Shown piece after piece: positions 9,393 through 18,230 of a stretch of DNA of 42,944 nucleotides. Source of the DNA: Sandaracinaceae bacterium (lineage in GTDB: Bacteria > Myxococcota_A > Polyangia > Polyangiales > Sandaracinaceae); NCBI GenBank assembly GCA_019694315.1, contig JAIBCE010000026.1:1-42944 (forward strand), read 5' to 3'. Each line of letters starts with the position of its first letter. Positions within the stretch are counted from its first letter, which is position 1. Position numbers and translations under genes: made by a program. The notes below the pieces were generated by a model, which was not told the origin of the DNA, ran no database searches, and was given only the letters and a program-made list of their open reading frames with translations.

Positions 9393-10565
9393 TCAGCGAT
9401 CGTCGAGCACCTGACGAAGGCGCGCCAGCGCCTCGTGGAGATCGTCGGGCGGGAGCGTCGTGAAGCAGAGGCGCACCCAGTCCTCGAAGTCCTTGCCGCT
9501 CGCGGTGCCCGGCGTGAGCAGGACGCCCCGATCGACGCAGCGCTCGAGGAACGCGAACGCACTCTCGCCATCGCGCCGACGGCCGCGCGTGTCGACGAAG
9601 AGGAACGTGCCCCCCGGCGGCCTCGGCACGTCGAGGGCGTCGGCGGCCCGGTGTGCGAGCTCGCGGTAGTGCGCGCGCGTCGACGCGATCCAGCCGCGGC
9701 CCTCCGTGAGCACCTTCGCGGCGGCGAGCTGGAAGGGGCGCGGCGCGCAGTAGGTCACGAACGTCTGCACGCCGCGGATCGCCTGCATCGCGGTCGCGGG
9801 GCCGTGCACGAAGCCCACGCGCGCGCCCGCGAGGCCGTAGGCCTTGGACACCGAGTGCACCACGACGCTGCGGGATCGGAGGCGCGGGTGCATCCACGCG
9901 GAGGCGGGCTCTTCGTCGAACCAGAGCTCTTCGTAGACCTCGTCCGAGATCACCCAGAGGCCGTGTCGCTCGGCCACCGACGCGATCGCGTCGAGGTGTC
10001 TCGCCGCCAGGATGTGGCCCGTCGGGTTGTGCGGCGTGTTCACGTAGATCGCGCTCGTCCGCGGTGTGACGAACGACTCGAGGTAGGCCTCGACGGCCGC
10101 CGCGTCGCCCATCGACTCGAGCCGATCCCAGAACGGCACCTCGATCGCGCGCGCGCCTCGACGCTGCGTCGTGCCCCGCACGAGCGGCCAGAAGGGCGAG
10201 AGCAAGAGCAGCTCGTCACCCGGCGAGAGGAGCGAGTCCACCACGACGGCGATGCCCGCCGTCGCGCCCGAGACGACCTGCACGAGCTCGCGGTCGAGCG
10301 CTGCGCCCGAGCGGCGATCGACGTGCGCGAGGATCGCGTCGAGGAGCGCCGGCTCACCCTGCACCGGGGAGTAGTTGTGGAGGCGCTGGTGATCGACCGA
10401 GCGGATCGCCTCCGCGCGCGCGCCTTCGTACGGATCGAGGTACGTGTCGCCGACGTGGAGCGGATAGACCTTGCCTCCACGCTCGCGAGCGCGCGCGACG
10501 AGCCTGGAGAACACGGCGTCCGAGAGCCCGACGGAGCTCTCGGCGACTTCGGGGAAGCGGGGCAT
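9393..10565 (-). CDS. Class I/II PLP-dependent aminotransferase
   Basis: 390 aa (MPRFPEVAESSVGLSD). Fold-type I aminotransferase acting in cytoplasmic amino-acid metabolism. Visible residues: Tyr65 in NYSPVQG, substrate-side motif NTPHNPTG with Asn180, ISDEVYEE (206-213) with Asp208 and Tyr211 around the PLP ring, and SVSKAYGLAGARVGF with the Schiff-base lysine Lys241. A C-terminal Arg in VRLCF is a plausible carboxylate contact. Substrate (aspartate, aromatic or other) cannot be told. ATG 10565 is chosen since the reading frame upstream crosses the divergent lipoprotein gene. No strong ribosome site is seen. Confidence 0.9.
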   Translation of the reverse strand: MPRFPEVAESSVGLSDAVFSRLVARARERGGKVYPLHVGDTYLDPYEGARAEAIRSVDHQRLHNYSPVQGEPALLDAILAHVDRRSGAALDRELVQVVSGATAGIAVVVDSLLSPGDELLLLSPFWPLVRGTTQRRGARAIEVPFWDRLESMGDAAAVEAYLESFVTPRTSAIYVNTPHNPTGHILAARHLDAIASVAERHGLWVISDEVYEELWFDEEPASAWMHPRLRSRSVVVHSVSKAYGLAGARVGFVHGPATAMQAIRGVQTFVTYCAPRPFQLAAAKVLTEGRGWIASTRAHYRELAHRAADALDVPRPPGGTFLFVDTRGRRRDGESAFAFLERCVDRGVLLTPGTASGKDFEDWVRLCFTTLPPDDLHEALARLRQVLDDR

Positions 10566-10664
10566 CGCGGCGCATCGTAGTACGTGCGCCTCGGCGCGGG
10601 CACGATGCGTGCTGACGCCGGCCGAGGCCACGCTCGTGGCACACGCTGACTCGACGGAGACGAC
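10566..10664. promoter_or_regulatory. Divergent intergenic region with two short inverted repeats
   Basis: The 99 bases between the aminotransferase and the Kazal-like lipoprotein must hold both promoters. Two perfect inverted repeats are visible: GCGCC-TC-GGCGC at 10586-10597 and GCCACG-CT-CGTGGC at 10627-10640. The second resembles an operator half-site pair, but no cognate regulator is adjacent, and in DNA this GC-rich short repeats arise by chance. Confidence 0.25.
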
Positions 10665-11492
10665 ATGCATCGCCGATGGTCTGGATGGCTCGGGCTGCTC
10701 ACCTCGATCGCGGGCCTCGGGCTCGCGGGCACGGCCCTCGTGGGCTGCGAGAGCCACACGCGCGACGACGACGCCGGGCCGCGCCTCGACGCGATCGTGT
10801 CGCCCGACGCGGTCGCGCCCGGTTGCGACGGCTGCAGCAACTCGGACGCCCCGATCTTCACGAGCTGCGGCGGATTCGCGGGCACCACGTGCGCGCCGAC
10901 CGAGTACTGCGACTACCCGGATGGCTCCTACTGCGGCGGGGACGACTCGACCGGCGTGTGCCGTCCGCGTCCCACCGAATGTCCGGACCCAGGGGGTGTC
11001 ACGGTGTGTGGCTGCGATGGCACCGAGTACATCGGTGAGTGCTCGGCGTACCTGGTCGGCGTCGACGTGAGCGCGATCGGTCCCTGCGTGACGACGCACG
11101 CCTATCGCACGGCCAAGGCCGAGGCGGACTGCGGCCCTGCCGACGGTCCGGCGTGGACCTTCACGCTCACGACCTCACGGGCCACGTGTGACGAGGTGCG
11201 GACCGACGGATCGCTCGTGATCAGCGTCTGGCACGCGCTCGACAGCGCGGCGCCCGACACCACCTACGAGCTCCGCAGCGACTTCAGCGGCGACGGCAAC
11301 GCGCAGGTGTGCGGCGCGCCCGGCGAGCCCTGCGCGCCCGCCACCGGCACGATCGTGGTGCACACGTTCGCGGCCGGTGAGGTCGCGCGCTTCGACTTCG
11401 ACATCCAGACGGCGGATGGTCGGCGCTTCGCAGAGACCAACATCGAGGTCGCTGCCTTCTGGTGCCGCGTCACGTCTCCGGGCTGCGGCTGA
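10665..11492 (+). CDS. Putative lipoprotein with Kazal-like Cys-rich domain
   Basis: 275 aa; ATG preceded by GGAG. The signal peptide ends in lipobox LVGC (Cys28), followed by an Asp/Ala-rich spacer. Residues about 55-145 are Cys-rich; the segment VTVCGCDGTEYIGECSA ... GPC has the C-x-CDG-x-Y-x3-C core spacing of Kazal-type inhibitor domains. The rest forms a beta-rich domain ending in paired cysteines (CRVTSPGCG). A protease-inhibitor role would be inference only; many bacterial lipoproteins carry Kazal-like repeats without shown activity. Confidence 0.72.
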   Translation: MHRRWSGWLGLLTSIAGLGLAGTALVGCESHTRDDDAGPRLDAIVSPDAVAPGCDGCSNSDAPIFTSCGGFAGTTCAPTEYCDYPDGSYCGGDDSTGVCRPRPTECPDPGGVTVCGCDGTEYIGECSAYLVGVDVSAIGPCVTTHAYRTAKAEADCGPADGPAWTFTLTTSRATCDEVRTDGSLVISVWHALDSAAPDTTYELRSDFSGDGNAQVCGAPGEPCAPATGTIVVHTFAAGEVARFDFDIQTADGRRFAETNIEVAAFWCRVTSPGCG

Positions 11493-11549
11493 GTCCGTCG
11501 CCACACGGCCGCGAGCCGTCGCGCGCCGCCCGATCTATCCTTGTCCGCC

Positions 11550-11894
11550 ATGGAGCTCTCCGAACTCACCCACGACGAGGTCCTCGTCCTCGTCGGGTTC
11601 ATGCGCGTCGTCATCCAGGCCGATGGCCAGTTCTCGAACGCGGAGCGAGAGCACGTCGCGCTCGTCCGTACCGCGCTCGGCACCGATCGCTTCACGCAGG
11701 CGATGCTGGAGGCCACGGAACGCTTCGCCGACAACGAGTCGCTCAAGCGCGCGACCAAGGCGATCAGCCGCCCCGCGGCGCGACGCGCGATCCACGACGT
11801 GCTCGTGAAGATCGCCGCGAGCGACACGCTCACCGCCGAAGAGGACAAGCCCCTGCGCTGGATCGAGTCGTGGTGGGAGCTGCCCCGCACGTGA
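11550..11894 (+). CDS. Small helical protein, TerB-like
   Basis: 114 aa (MELSELTHDEVLVLVGFMR). All alpha-helical by inspection, with the ADGQFSNAEREHV segment (about 26-38) typical of TerB/DUF533-like acidic helical domains, which bind metal and are linked to tellurite-resistance or stress modules. No other ter gene is nearby, so only the fold is suggested. A TTG three codons upstream is possible but ATG 11550 is preferred; no clear ribosome site is visible. Its stop overlaps the next start (GTGA), so it is translationally coupled to the DUF1285 gene. Confidence 0.65.
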   Translation: MELSELTHDEVLVLVGFMRVVIQADGQFSNAEREHVALVRTALGTDRFTQAMLEATERFADNESLKRATKAISRPAARRAIHDVLVKIAASDTLTAEEDKPLRWIESWWELPRT

Positions 11895-12409
11895 TCGAGA
11901 TCCCGGTCGAGGGGCGGAGCCGAGAGACGAAGATCCGTCGTGACGCGCGCGGGCGCTGGTACGACGACGACGTGCCCATCACGCACGAGGCGCTCTGTCG
12001 CGCGTTCGACGGCTGGATCGAGCGCGCCGACGATGGCCGCTACTGCCTCAAGAACGAGATCAACTGGGCGTACGTCACGATCGAGGGGCCGCCCGTGCTC
12101 GCGCGGGCGCTCGTCGTCCTCGACCTGGACGCGCCCAGCGTGCGGCTCGTCTTGTCGGGGGATCGCGAGGAGAGCCTGGATCTCGCGACGCTCCGCGAGG
12201 GGCCCGACGGCGATCTCTACTGCGACGTGCGCGGGGGTACGCTGCCGTGTCGGCTCACGGCGCCTGCGATGATGGCGCTCTCGGAGCACCTCCACGACGA
12301 CGGCTCGGGCACGGTCCTCTGGCTGGGAGCGACACGGGTGCGGCCGCCCCGCGTGTCCGATCCGCTCGTGCCGTTCCGCGCGGCCGTGGTAGAGCGCGCC
12401 CCGGCATGA
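11891..12409 (+). CDS. DUF1285 family protein
   Basis: 172 aa, GTG start overlapping the previous TGA by four bases. The sequence IEIPVEGRSRETKIRRDARGRWYDDDVPITHE at the N-terminus (rephrased: IEIP, an IRRD-x4-RW core, then PITHEAL) and the DGRYCLKNEINWAYVTIEGPP-type block are the hallmarks of DUF1285, a two-domain family of unknown function found across Proteobacteria. It is cytoplasmic, with no signal or membrane segment. It is coupled at both ends by 4-base overlaps to the TerB-like gene and the TlpA-like gene, so all three are probably made together. Family assignment is from memory of the motif. Confidence 0.75.
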   Translation: MIEIPVEGRSRETKIRRDARGRWYDDDVPITHEALCRAFDGWIERADDGRYCLKNEINWAYVTIEGPPVLARALVVLDLDAPSVRLVLSGDREESLDLATLREGPDGDLYCDVRGGTLPCRLTAPAMMALSEHLHDDGSGTVLWLGATRVRPPRVSDPLVPFRAAVVERAPA

Positions 12410-13023
12410 GGTCGTTCACGCGAGAGGACATCCTGGCGGCCGTCGTCGTCGTGGCGTTGGGCGCACCGCTCGCCTACGGGCTCGCCAGCGCGTTCGCCGA
12501 CGGCCAGACGCGCAGTCACGAGATCCCCCTCCGCGCGCTCCTCGGCGACGACGACTTCGAGCGGCTGCGTCGCGGCGACCCGACCGACGTGCACTACCTC
12601 GGCAACGATCGCCTCGCGCCCGACTTCGAGCTGGAAGATCAGGACGGCCAGACCTTCCGCATGTCGGAGACGCGCGGGCGCGTGGTCGTCCTGAATTTCT
12701 GGACCGTCACGTGCGGTCCGTGCCTCGAGGAGATGCCCAGCCTCGTGGAGCTGGCGCGCATCTTCGAGGGCCGTCGGGACGTGGAGCTCGTCACGATCTC
12801 CACCGATCGCACCTGGGACGACGTGCGCACCGTGATCCCTCCAGGCACGCGGCTGCGCGTGTTGCTCGATCCCGATCGCTCCGTGGTGCGCGGCCAGTTC
12901 GGCACGCGCATGTTCCCCGAGACGTGGATCATCGATCGTCGCGGCGTCATCCGTATGCGCATCGACGGCGCGCGGCCGTGGTCGAGCGCGATCGCGGTGG
13001 ATGCGATCGAGTCGTTCCTCTGA
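12406..13023 (+). CDS. TlpA-like membrane-anchored thioredoxin-fold protein
   Basis: 205 aa, ATGA overlap with the preceding stop. An uncleaved N-terminal helix (about 9-30) anchors it in the inner membrane. The thioredoxin domain begins near residue 70 (LAPDFELEDQDG) with redox motif CGPC (Cys103, Cys106) in FWTVTCGPCLEEMPSL and a cis-proline loop FPETW. TlpA/ResA-type proteins reduce disulfides in the periplasm, for example apocytochrome c. No cytochrome maturation gene is adjacent, so its partner is unknown. Confidence 0.88.
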   Translation: MRSFTREDILAAVVVVALGAPLAYGLASAFADGQTRSHEIPLRALLGDDDFERLRRGDPTDVHYLGNDRLAPDFELEDQDGQTFRMSETRGRVVVLNFWTVTCGPCLEEMPSLVELARIFEGRRDVELVTISTDRTWDDVRTVIPPGTRLRVLLDPDRSVVRGQFGTRMFPETWIIDRRGVIRMRIDGARPWSSAIAVDAIESFL

Positions 13024-13051
13024 CACGATCCGCGCCCGCCGAGGTTCTCCG

Positions 13052-13738
13052 ATGTCGCTCGCGAAGAAGCTCTCGATCAAGTCAGGACACCGCGTGCTCG
13101 TGTTGCGCGCGCCACAGGCGGTCGCCGAGGCGATCGTGCCGCCCGCCGGAGTGGAGCTCACCACGAGCAACGCCGCGCGCGGTCCGTTCGACGTGGTGCT
13201 GATCTTCGTCTCGAGCGCGAAGGGCCTGACCGACCACGTGGCCAAGGCCCTCGCGTCGCTCGGCCCCGACGGCGTCCTCTGGTTCGCGTATCCGAAGAAG
13301 ACCTCGGGGGTCGTCTCCGACCTCAACCGCGACGAGGGCTGGCAGCCGCTCGTCTCGCGCGGCTGGGGCCCCGTCGCGCAGGTCGCGATCGACGCGACGT
13401 GGAGCGCCGTGCGCTTCAAGCCCGAGGCGAGCATCGATCGCAAGGGCGCGGCGCCTCAGGCGCGCGGTGCCGCCGCCAGCAAGACGCCGAGCTCGAGCGG
13501 CGCGCTCAAGCGCCCAACCGCCGATCTCGTGGTGCCCGACGAGCTCGCTGACGGTCTCCGCAAGGACAAGGCGGCCAACGCCACGTGGAAGACGCTCGCG
13601 CCCTCGCACCGCCGCGAGTACGTGACGTGGATCACCGAGGCCAAGAAGCCCGAGACGCGCTCGCGCCGCATCGCGCAGGCGCTCACGATGCTGGCGCAGG
13701 GCATCCGCGATCGGAACGCGAAGTACCGGCCCGCCTGA
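13052..13738 (+). CDS. DUF3052-like / YdeI-type two-domain protein
   Basis: 228 aa. ATG 13052 (MSLAKKLSIKSGHRVLVL) follows GAGG; 17 extra in-frame codons upstream overlap the previous gene and are rejected. Residues 1-135 resemble DUF3052: GHRVLVLRAP, a central PFDVVLIFV strand, DGVLWFAYPKKTSG and DATWSAVRFK at the end. After a Ser/Ala linker (about 140-160), residues 165-228 match the YdeI C-terminal domain: VPDELADGLRKDKAAN, then LAPSHRREYVTWITEAKKPETRSRR (split here: SHRREY, AKKPETR). Both families are poorly characterised. The pairing is useful to record because each domain alone is usually annotated separately. Confidence 0.78.
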   Translation: MSLAKKLSIKSGHRVLVLRAPQAVAEAIVPPAGVELTTSNAARGPFDVVLIFVSSAKGLTDHVAKALASLGPDGVLWFAYPKKTSGVVSDLNRDEGWQPLVSRGWGPVAQVAIDATWSAVRFKPEASIDRKGAAPQARGAAASKTPSSSGALKRPTADLVVPDELADGLRKDKAANATWKTLAPSHRREYVTWITEAKKPETRSRRIAQALTMLAQGIRDRNAKYRPA

Positions 13739-13860
13739 GAGCCCCGGTCGCGAGAGACCTGCTCACTCGCCTCGATCGAGCTGTGGACGTGCGCCGAGAG
13801 CTCGGTCGTGTGAGCAATCTCCCCCCTCGCGTCGTGACGAAAGGTGAGACGCTCCACTGC

Positions 13861-14697
13861 ATGTCCATGCGACACGCACGCTCCACCTTCCCCTTCGTGA
13901 TCCTCGCGCTCGTCACCGCCTCGTCGGGCTGTGGCGGAGGCACCACCACCGACGATGCCGGCGTCGACGCGGCCAACCTCCCGCCCGATGCACCGGCGAG
14001 CGACGATGCGTTCTCGGGCGAGCTCGATGCGGCGCGGACGAGCGATGCGTTCACCCCGAGCGCCGACGCGTTCGGTCCCGACTCGGGCACGATCCTCCCC
14101 ACGTACGACGGCGGCGATCCGTTCTCCGACGACGGAGGCCTCGGCGATCCGGCGTGGGCGAGCGTCGACGTGCTGACCGACGGGACCGCGTGCCCCGAGC
14201 TCGTGGCGTGTGGCGGAGATGTCGTCGGCACGTGGGACGTGACCGGCGGCTGCTTCGAGCTCCCGATCGAGATGGGCCTCTCGCGCTGTCCTGGCGCCGC
14301 GGTCACGAGCACCGACGGGCGCGCGCGCGGTCGAGTGACGTTCGATGGTGTTCGCGCCCACCGCGTGGCGCAGTCCGAGGTCGTGGTCGAGGTCTCCGTG
14401 CCCGAGGTGTGCGCGACCTTCGCGGGTGGGTGCGGCGCCATCCAGACGCTCCTCCGCATGAACGCGCCCGACTCGGCCTGCGTGACGGAGGCGAGCGGCG
14501 ACTGCCGCTGCGCGGCGCGCCAGATCACCGCCATCGACGACGCCGACGCCTACACGATCGAGGGCAACCAGATCGTGTCCGCCACGCTCGGTCGTCGCTG
14601 GGACTACTGCATCGACGGCACCTCGCTCCGCTATCAGGACGTCACGCCCGGCGCGACCACGCGCGAGCCCGGCATCATCGAGCTCGGCCGCCGCTGA
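13861..14697 (+). CDS. Putative lipoprotein, Asp/Ala-rich linker
   Basis: 278 aa (MSMRHARSTFPFVILALV). Lipobox SSGC with Cys24; a Gly run and an Asp/Ala/Pro/Ser-rich spacer of about 70 residues follow, then a beta-rich domain with several cysteines (CPELVACGG, GGCFELP, CATFAGGCG, CRCAARQ) that probably form disulfides. No known motif. AAAGGTGAG lies about 13 bases before ATG 13861; ATG 13867 is also possible. The 122 bases before the gene contain no other open frame I would support and only a small CCGAG-AG-CTCGG inverted repeat near 13795. Confidence 0.72.
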   Translation: MSMRHARSTFPFVILALVTASSGCGGGTTTDDAGVDAANLPPDAPASDDAFSGELDAARTSDAFTPSADAFGPDSGTILPTYDGGDPFSDDGGLGDPAWASVDVLTDGTACPELVACGGDVVGTWDVTGGCFELPIEMGLSRCPGAAVTSTDGRARGRVTFDGVRAHRVAQSEVVVEVSVPEVCATFAGGCGAIQTLLRMNAPDSACVTEASGDCRCAARQITAIDDADAYTIEGNQIVSATLGRRWDYCIDGTSLRYQDVTPGATTREPGIIELGRR

Positions 14698-14735
14698 GGC
14701 GTCGCGACGTCTCGACCGCGAGCGATCCGCGATCC

Positions 14736-14759
14736 CGCGAGGCCATGCGCGGGCTCGCG
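14736..14759 (+). terminator. Candidate hairpin between lipoprotein and YebC genes
   Basis: CGCGAG-g-CC / GG-g-CTCGCG: nine paired positions with one mismatch and a loop of six bases, located 39 bases after the lipoprotein stop. There is no T-run, as is usual in DNA of this composition, so intrinsic termination is uncertain. Confidence 0.3.
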
Positions 14760-14815
14760 AGACAGGCTAACGATGGCCGGCCGCACGGGGCGTGTGGCGC
14801 ATCGAGGAGCGGATC

Positions 14816-15532
14816 GTGGGAGCACAGTGGAAGCAGAAGGGCCGTGAGGCCGCGGCGAAGACGAAGGGAAAGATCTTCGACAAGATCGCGCGCGAGATCG
14901 CGGCGGCTGCCAAGGGCGGTGCGGATCCGAGCGCGAACCCGCGGCTGCGCATGGCCCTCGAGGCCGCGAAGAAGGCCTCGGTCACCAAGGACACGATCGA
15001 GCGCGCGATCAAGAAGGGCTCGGGGCAGCTCGACGGCGGCGTGCAGTACGACACCGTGTTCTACGAGGGCTTCGCACCGCACCAGGTGCCCGTCATCGTC
15101 GAGTGCCTCACCGAGAACAAGAACCGCACGTCGTCCAACGTGCGCGTGCTCTTCCGCAAGGGACAGCTCGGCTCGAGCGGCTCGGTGTCCTGGGACTACC
15201 AGCGCGTGGGCCAGGTCGAGGCGATGCCGCCGGGACCGCTCACCGGCGCGGGCGCGATCGATCCCGAAGAGGCCGCGATCGAGGCCGGCGCACAGGAGGT
15301 CGAGCTCGACGGCGAGGGAGGGGCGCTCTTCTACACCGAGCCCACCGATCTCGACGCCGTGGCCAAGGCCCTCGCCGAGCGCAAGTGGAGCGTGACCGCG
15401 GCCAAGCTCGCGTGGCGCCCCAAGAACCCCGTCTCCCTCGACGACGAGGCCAAGCGCGCCGAGGTGGAGGCCTTCCTCGCGGCCCTCGACGAGGACGACG
15501 ACGTCCAGGCACTCTATCCAGCGCTCGCATGA
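14816..15532 (+). CDS. yebC: YebC/PmpR-family DNA-binding regulatory protein
   Basis: 238 aa, GTG start with GAGGAG seven bases upstream. The N-terminus [19 protein letters not shown] replaces the usual MAGHSKW opening; the rest is canonical: [10 protein letters not shown], then [33 protein letters not shown], and [14 protein letters not shown], a three-domain YebC fold. Family members act as transcriptional regulators or, as shown for some, help ribosomes through polyproline stretches. The shortened and altered N-terminus is nearer to the YeeN-like subgroup. The stop overlaps the quinone oxidoreductase start (ATGA). Confidence 0.9.
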   Translation: MGAQWKQKGREAAAKTKGKIFDKIAREIAAAAKGGADPSANPRLRMALEAAKKASVTKDTIERAIKKGSGQLDGGVQYDTVFYEGFAPHQVPVIVECLTENKNRTSSNVRVLFRKGQLGSSGSVSWDYQRVGQVEAMPPGPLTGAGAIDPEEAAIEAGAQEVELDGEGGALFYTEPTDLDAVAKALAERKWSVTAAKLAWRPKNPVSLDDEAKRAEVEAFLAALDEDDDVQALYPALA

Positions 15533-16548
15533 TCCACGCCCGCGTCGTCCGCATCCCGGAGCCTGGTGACCCCTCGATCCTCGAGATCGTGGAGCGCACG
15601 ATGCGCGATCCGGGTCCGGGCGAGGTGCGCGTCGCGGTACGAGCGTGCGGGCTCAACCGCGCCGATCTCATGCAGCGTCGCGGCGTCTACCCCGCGCCGC
15701 CCGGCGTGCCGCACGACGTGCCGGGTCTCGAGCTCGCCGGCATGGTGGAGTGCGTGGGGCCCGACGTGACCGAGTGGAGCGTGGGCGATCGCGTCATGGG
15801 CATCGTCGGTGGCGGTGCGATGGCCACGCACGTGATCACGCACGCGCGTGCGCTCGTCCGCATCCCGCGGGGGCTCGACTTCGTGGAGGCGGCCGCGATC
15901 CCCGAGGCCTTCATGACCGCGTGGGACGCGCTCTTCGTCCAGGGCGGGCTCCGCCCCGGCATGACGGTGCTCGTGCACGCCGTCGCCTCCGGCGTCGGCA
16001 CGGCGGTCGTGCAGATCGCCCGCAAGATGGGCGCGACGGTGTTCGGGACCTCGCGCAGCCACGACAAGCTCGCGCGGCTCGGCGCGCTCGGCCTGGCCCA
16101 TCGCATCCTCGTCTCGGGCTCGCGCGCGACGCCGCCCGCCTTTGCGGCGGAGCTCCTCGAGCAGAGCGGCGGACACGGCGCCGATCTGATCATCGACACG
16201 GTCGGCGCGGCGTACCTCGAGGAGAACGTGCGCGCGCTCGCGCCGCGCGGGACGATCGTGTGTCTCGGCCTCTTGGCGGGCGCGAACGGCACGCTCCCGC
16301 TCGGCCTGCTCCTGAGCAAGCGCGGCAAGGTCGTCGGCAGCGTGCTCCGCAGCAGGCCGCTCGAGGAGAAGATCTCGCTCGCGCAGGGCTTCGCCCGCGA
16401 GGCGCTGCCCTGGTTCGAGCGACGCGAGCTCTCGGCCGTGATCGATCGCGTGCTCCCCATCGAGGAGGTCGCGGAGGCCCACCGCGCGATGGAGCTCGAC
16501 GCGAACGTGGGCAAGATCGTGCTCGTCGTGCCCGCCCCGATCGACTGA
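15529..16548 (+). CDS. NAD(P)H-quinone oxidoreductase (zinc-free MDR family, PIG3-like)
   Basis: 339 aa, coupled to yebC by a 4-base overlap. Medium-chain dehydrogenase/reductase: GroES-like N-terminal domain with [16 protein letters not shown] (40-55) and [13 protein letters not shown] (65-77), then a Rossmann domain with [15 protein letters not shown] (151-165). The zinc-ligand cysteines of alcohol dehydrogenases are absent, as in quinone oxidoreductases of the QOR/PIG3 type. Likely reduces quinones or enones with NADPH in the cytoplasm; natural substrate unknown. Confidence 0.88.
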   Translation: MIHARVVRIPEPGDPSILEIVERTMRDPGPGEVRVAVRACGLNRADLMQRRGVYPAPPGVPHDVPGLELAGMVECVGPDVTEWSVGDRVMGIVGGGAMATHVITHARALVRIPRGLDFVEAAAIPEAFMTAWDALFVQGGLRPGMTVLVHAVASGVGTAVVQIARKMGATVFGTSRSHDKLARLGALGLAHRILVSGSRATPPAFAAELLEQSGGHGADLIIDTVGAAYLEENVRALAPRGTIVCLGLLAGANGTLPLGLLLSKRGKVVGSVLRSRPLEEKISLAQGFAREALPWFERRELSAVIDRVLPIEEVAEAHRAMELDANVGKIVLVVPAPID

Positions 16549-16556
16549 ACGGGCCG

Positions 16557-18143
16557 ATGACTCGCGGGCGCGGCGCGCAGGTCTGGGTCGGCGACGCGCG
16601 GCACGCGGCCTTGTTGCTCGGCGTGGTGGCGGCGCTGGGGATCGGCTGTGGTGGCGCTCCGGATCGTCCGCACGCGGCGCGGCAGCCGACCCCGCGATCG
16701 CTCGTCGCTCGACCGCGAGGCGTGCCCGTCGCCTCGATCGATCTCGGCGATGACGCCGCCGCGAGCCTCGTCGAGGCGCGCTGGCGCTGGCTCGACGTGA
16801 CGATCGAGGAGGTCGCGGGCGTCGAGCTCGGGCCCGACGCTCGCCCGACACCGAGCGCGACCGCGCGCACGCACGCGATCCATCCGAGGCCGCGAGACGA
16901 GCGCTGGGAGGAGGCGCCGTGGCAGCCCTTCGCACCGCACGAGCTGGAGACACGCCGCGGCGCCGGCCAGCTCTCGATGGGCTGGGCGCGCCTCTCGCTG
17001 CGCATCCCGGAGCGCATCGGCGAGCGCTCGCTCGAGGGCACGACGCTCGCGCTCTCGCTCACTGTCGACGACTACGCCGAGGTGTGGGTCGATGGTCGGC
17101 TGCGGCCGCGGCTCGGGCAGGCGGGGCGCGGCGTGATCGGCGGCTGGAACGCGCCGAGCCGCGTGATCCTCACGGGGGACGCGCAGCCGGGCACGAGCCT
17201 CGAGGTCGCGATCCTCGCGATCAACGGTCCGCTCTCGCGGAGCCCAGAGAACTTCCTCTTCGTGCGCGAGGCGGTGCTCGACGTGTACGCGCCCGCGGAC
17301 GAGCGCGAGGGGACGACGATCGCGCGGACCGAGGCGCGCGCAGGGCTCGACGAGATCCTCGCCGTCGATGCACGCCTCGAGATCGTCGCGACGGGCTTCG
17401 GCCACATCGCCTCGCTCGCGTGGTCCGCCGAGGAGCAGTCGCTGCTCGTCGCCGATGCGGGCCGAAACGAGCTCCTCCGCTTCGCCCCCGACGACGGCAC
17501 GATCGAGCTCGTGCGCGCGCACGCCGGCGACGCGCAGCTCGACGGCCACCGCGAGGGAGGCGGCCCGAGCGGCCTCTCGTTCGACGACGAGGGACGTCTC
17601 CTCGTGTGCGAGCCGGGGCGCGGCCGCGTCACGCGCACCGAGCGCACGCTCGCGCTCACGGAGCTCGTCGCTCCGGCGCTCGGTCTCCTGCCCGACGACG
17701 CCGTGCGCCTCGCGAGCGGCGCGACCTGGATCGTGGCGCGGGAGCGAGACGGTGTCGGTCTCGTGGAGCTCGCGGCCGAGGGGGAGCGCGTCGTGCGCCT
17801 CGCGCCGAGCGCGCGCGTCCGCAGCGTGTCGGCAGACGCCACGCGCGTGCTCGCCACGATGGACGCGCCGCCGCGCGTGATGTCGTTCGCGCTCGAGGGG
17901 CCGTCTCCCATCGAGCTCGTGCGCGAGGAGGCGTCCGACGTTCCGCTCGGGGAGCTGGTGATCGATGCGCGAGGCCACCTCTTCGTCGCGGGAGCACGCG
18001 GCGTCGTGGTGCACGACCGCGACGGCGCGCGCCTCGGCATCGTGCGCACGCCCGGGCCGGTGCACGCGCTCTCGCTCGGCGAGCCCGGGGCGCTCTACGC
18101 CGGCATGGGCACCGAGCTCGTGCGCCTCGAGGTCGTGCGCTGA
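16557..18143 (+). CDS. Putative lipoprotein with beta-propeller (SMP-30/NHL-like) domain
   Basis: 528 aa (MTRGRGAQVWVGDARHA). The N-terminal hydrophobic segment ends in GIGC with Cys31 as probable lipid site. Residues about 130-235 look like a galactose-binding/jelly-roll fold (LSLTVDDYAEVWVDGR and VILTGDAQPG). From about 265 the sequence repeats four-stranded blades (SLAWSAEEQSLLVADAGRN; GLSFDDEGRLLVCEPGRG), as in SMP-30/gluconolactonase or NHL propellers. Some related proteins are lactonases; I see no proven catalytic set. It starts eight bases after the quinone oxidoreductase stop. Confidence 0.75.
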   Translation: MTRGRGAQVWVGDARHAALLLGVVAALGIGCGGAPDRPHAARQPTPRSLVARPRGVPVASIDLGDDAAASLVEARWRWLDVTIEEVAGVELGPDARPTPSATARTHAIHPRPRDERWEEAPWQPFAPHELETRRGAGQLSMGWARLSLRIPERIGERSLEGTTLALSLTVDDYAEVWVDGRLRPRLGQAGRGVIGGWNAPSRVILTGDAQPGTSLEVAILAINGPLSRSPENFLFVREAVLDVYAPADEREGTTIARTEARAGLDEILAVDARLEIVATGFGHIASLAWSAEEQSLLVADAGRNELLRFAPDDGTIELVRAHAGDAQLDGHREGGGPSGLSFDDEGRLLVCEPGRGRVTRTERTLALTELVAPALGLLPDDAVRLASGATWIVARERDGVGLVELAAEGERVVRLAPSARVRSVSADATRVLATMDAPPRVMSFALEGPSPIELVREEASDVPLGELVIDARGHLFVAGARGVVVHDRDGARLGIVRTPGPVHALSLGEPGALYAGMGTELVRLEVVR

Positions 18144-18176
18144 TCGACTCCGTCCGAGACGCTCTGGTCGCTCGGC

Positions 18177-18212
18177 TTCGTGGGCGCGGTGGATCGCGCA
18201 ATCGCCCACGAA
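18177..18212. terminator. Candidate bidirectional terminator hairpin
   Basis: Perfect 10-bp inverted repeat TTCGTGGGCG / CGCCCACGAA with a 16-base loop, placed in the 87 bases between the convergent propeller lipoprotein and lhr genes. The strands end in AAA/TTT, which would give a short U-run on both transcripts. Confidence 0.5.
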
Positions 18213-18230
18213 ACAGAACGATCTTGTAGA

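Noticed and set aside
15687..18209. Long minus-strand frame (840 codons) opposite the oxidoreductase and propeller genes
   Set aside because: Shadow of two supported plus-strand genes; composition is typical of antisense translation.
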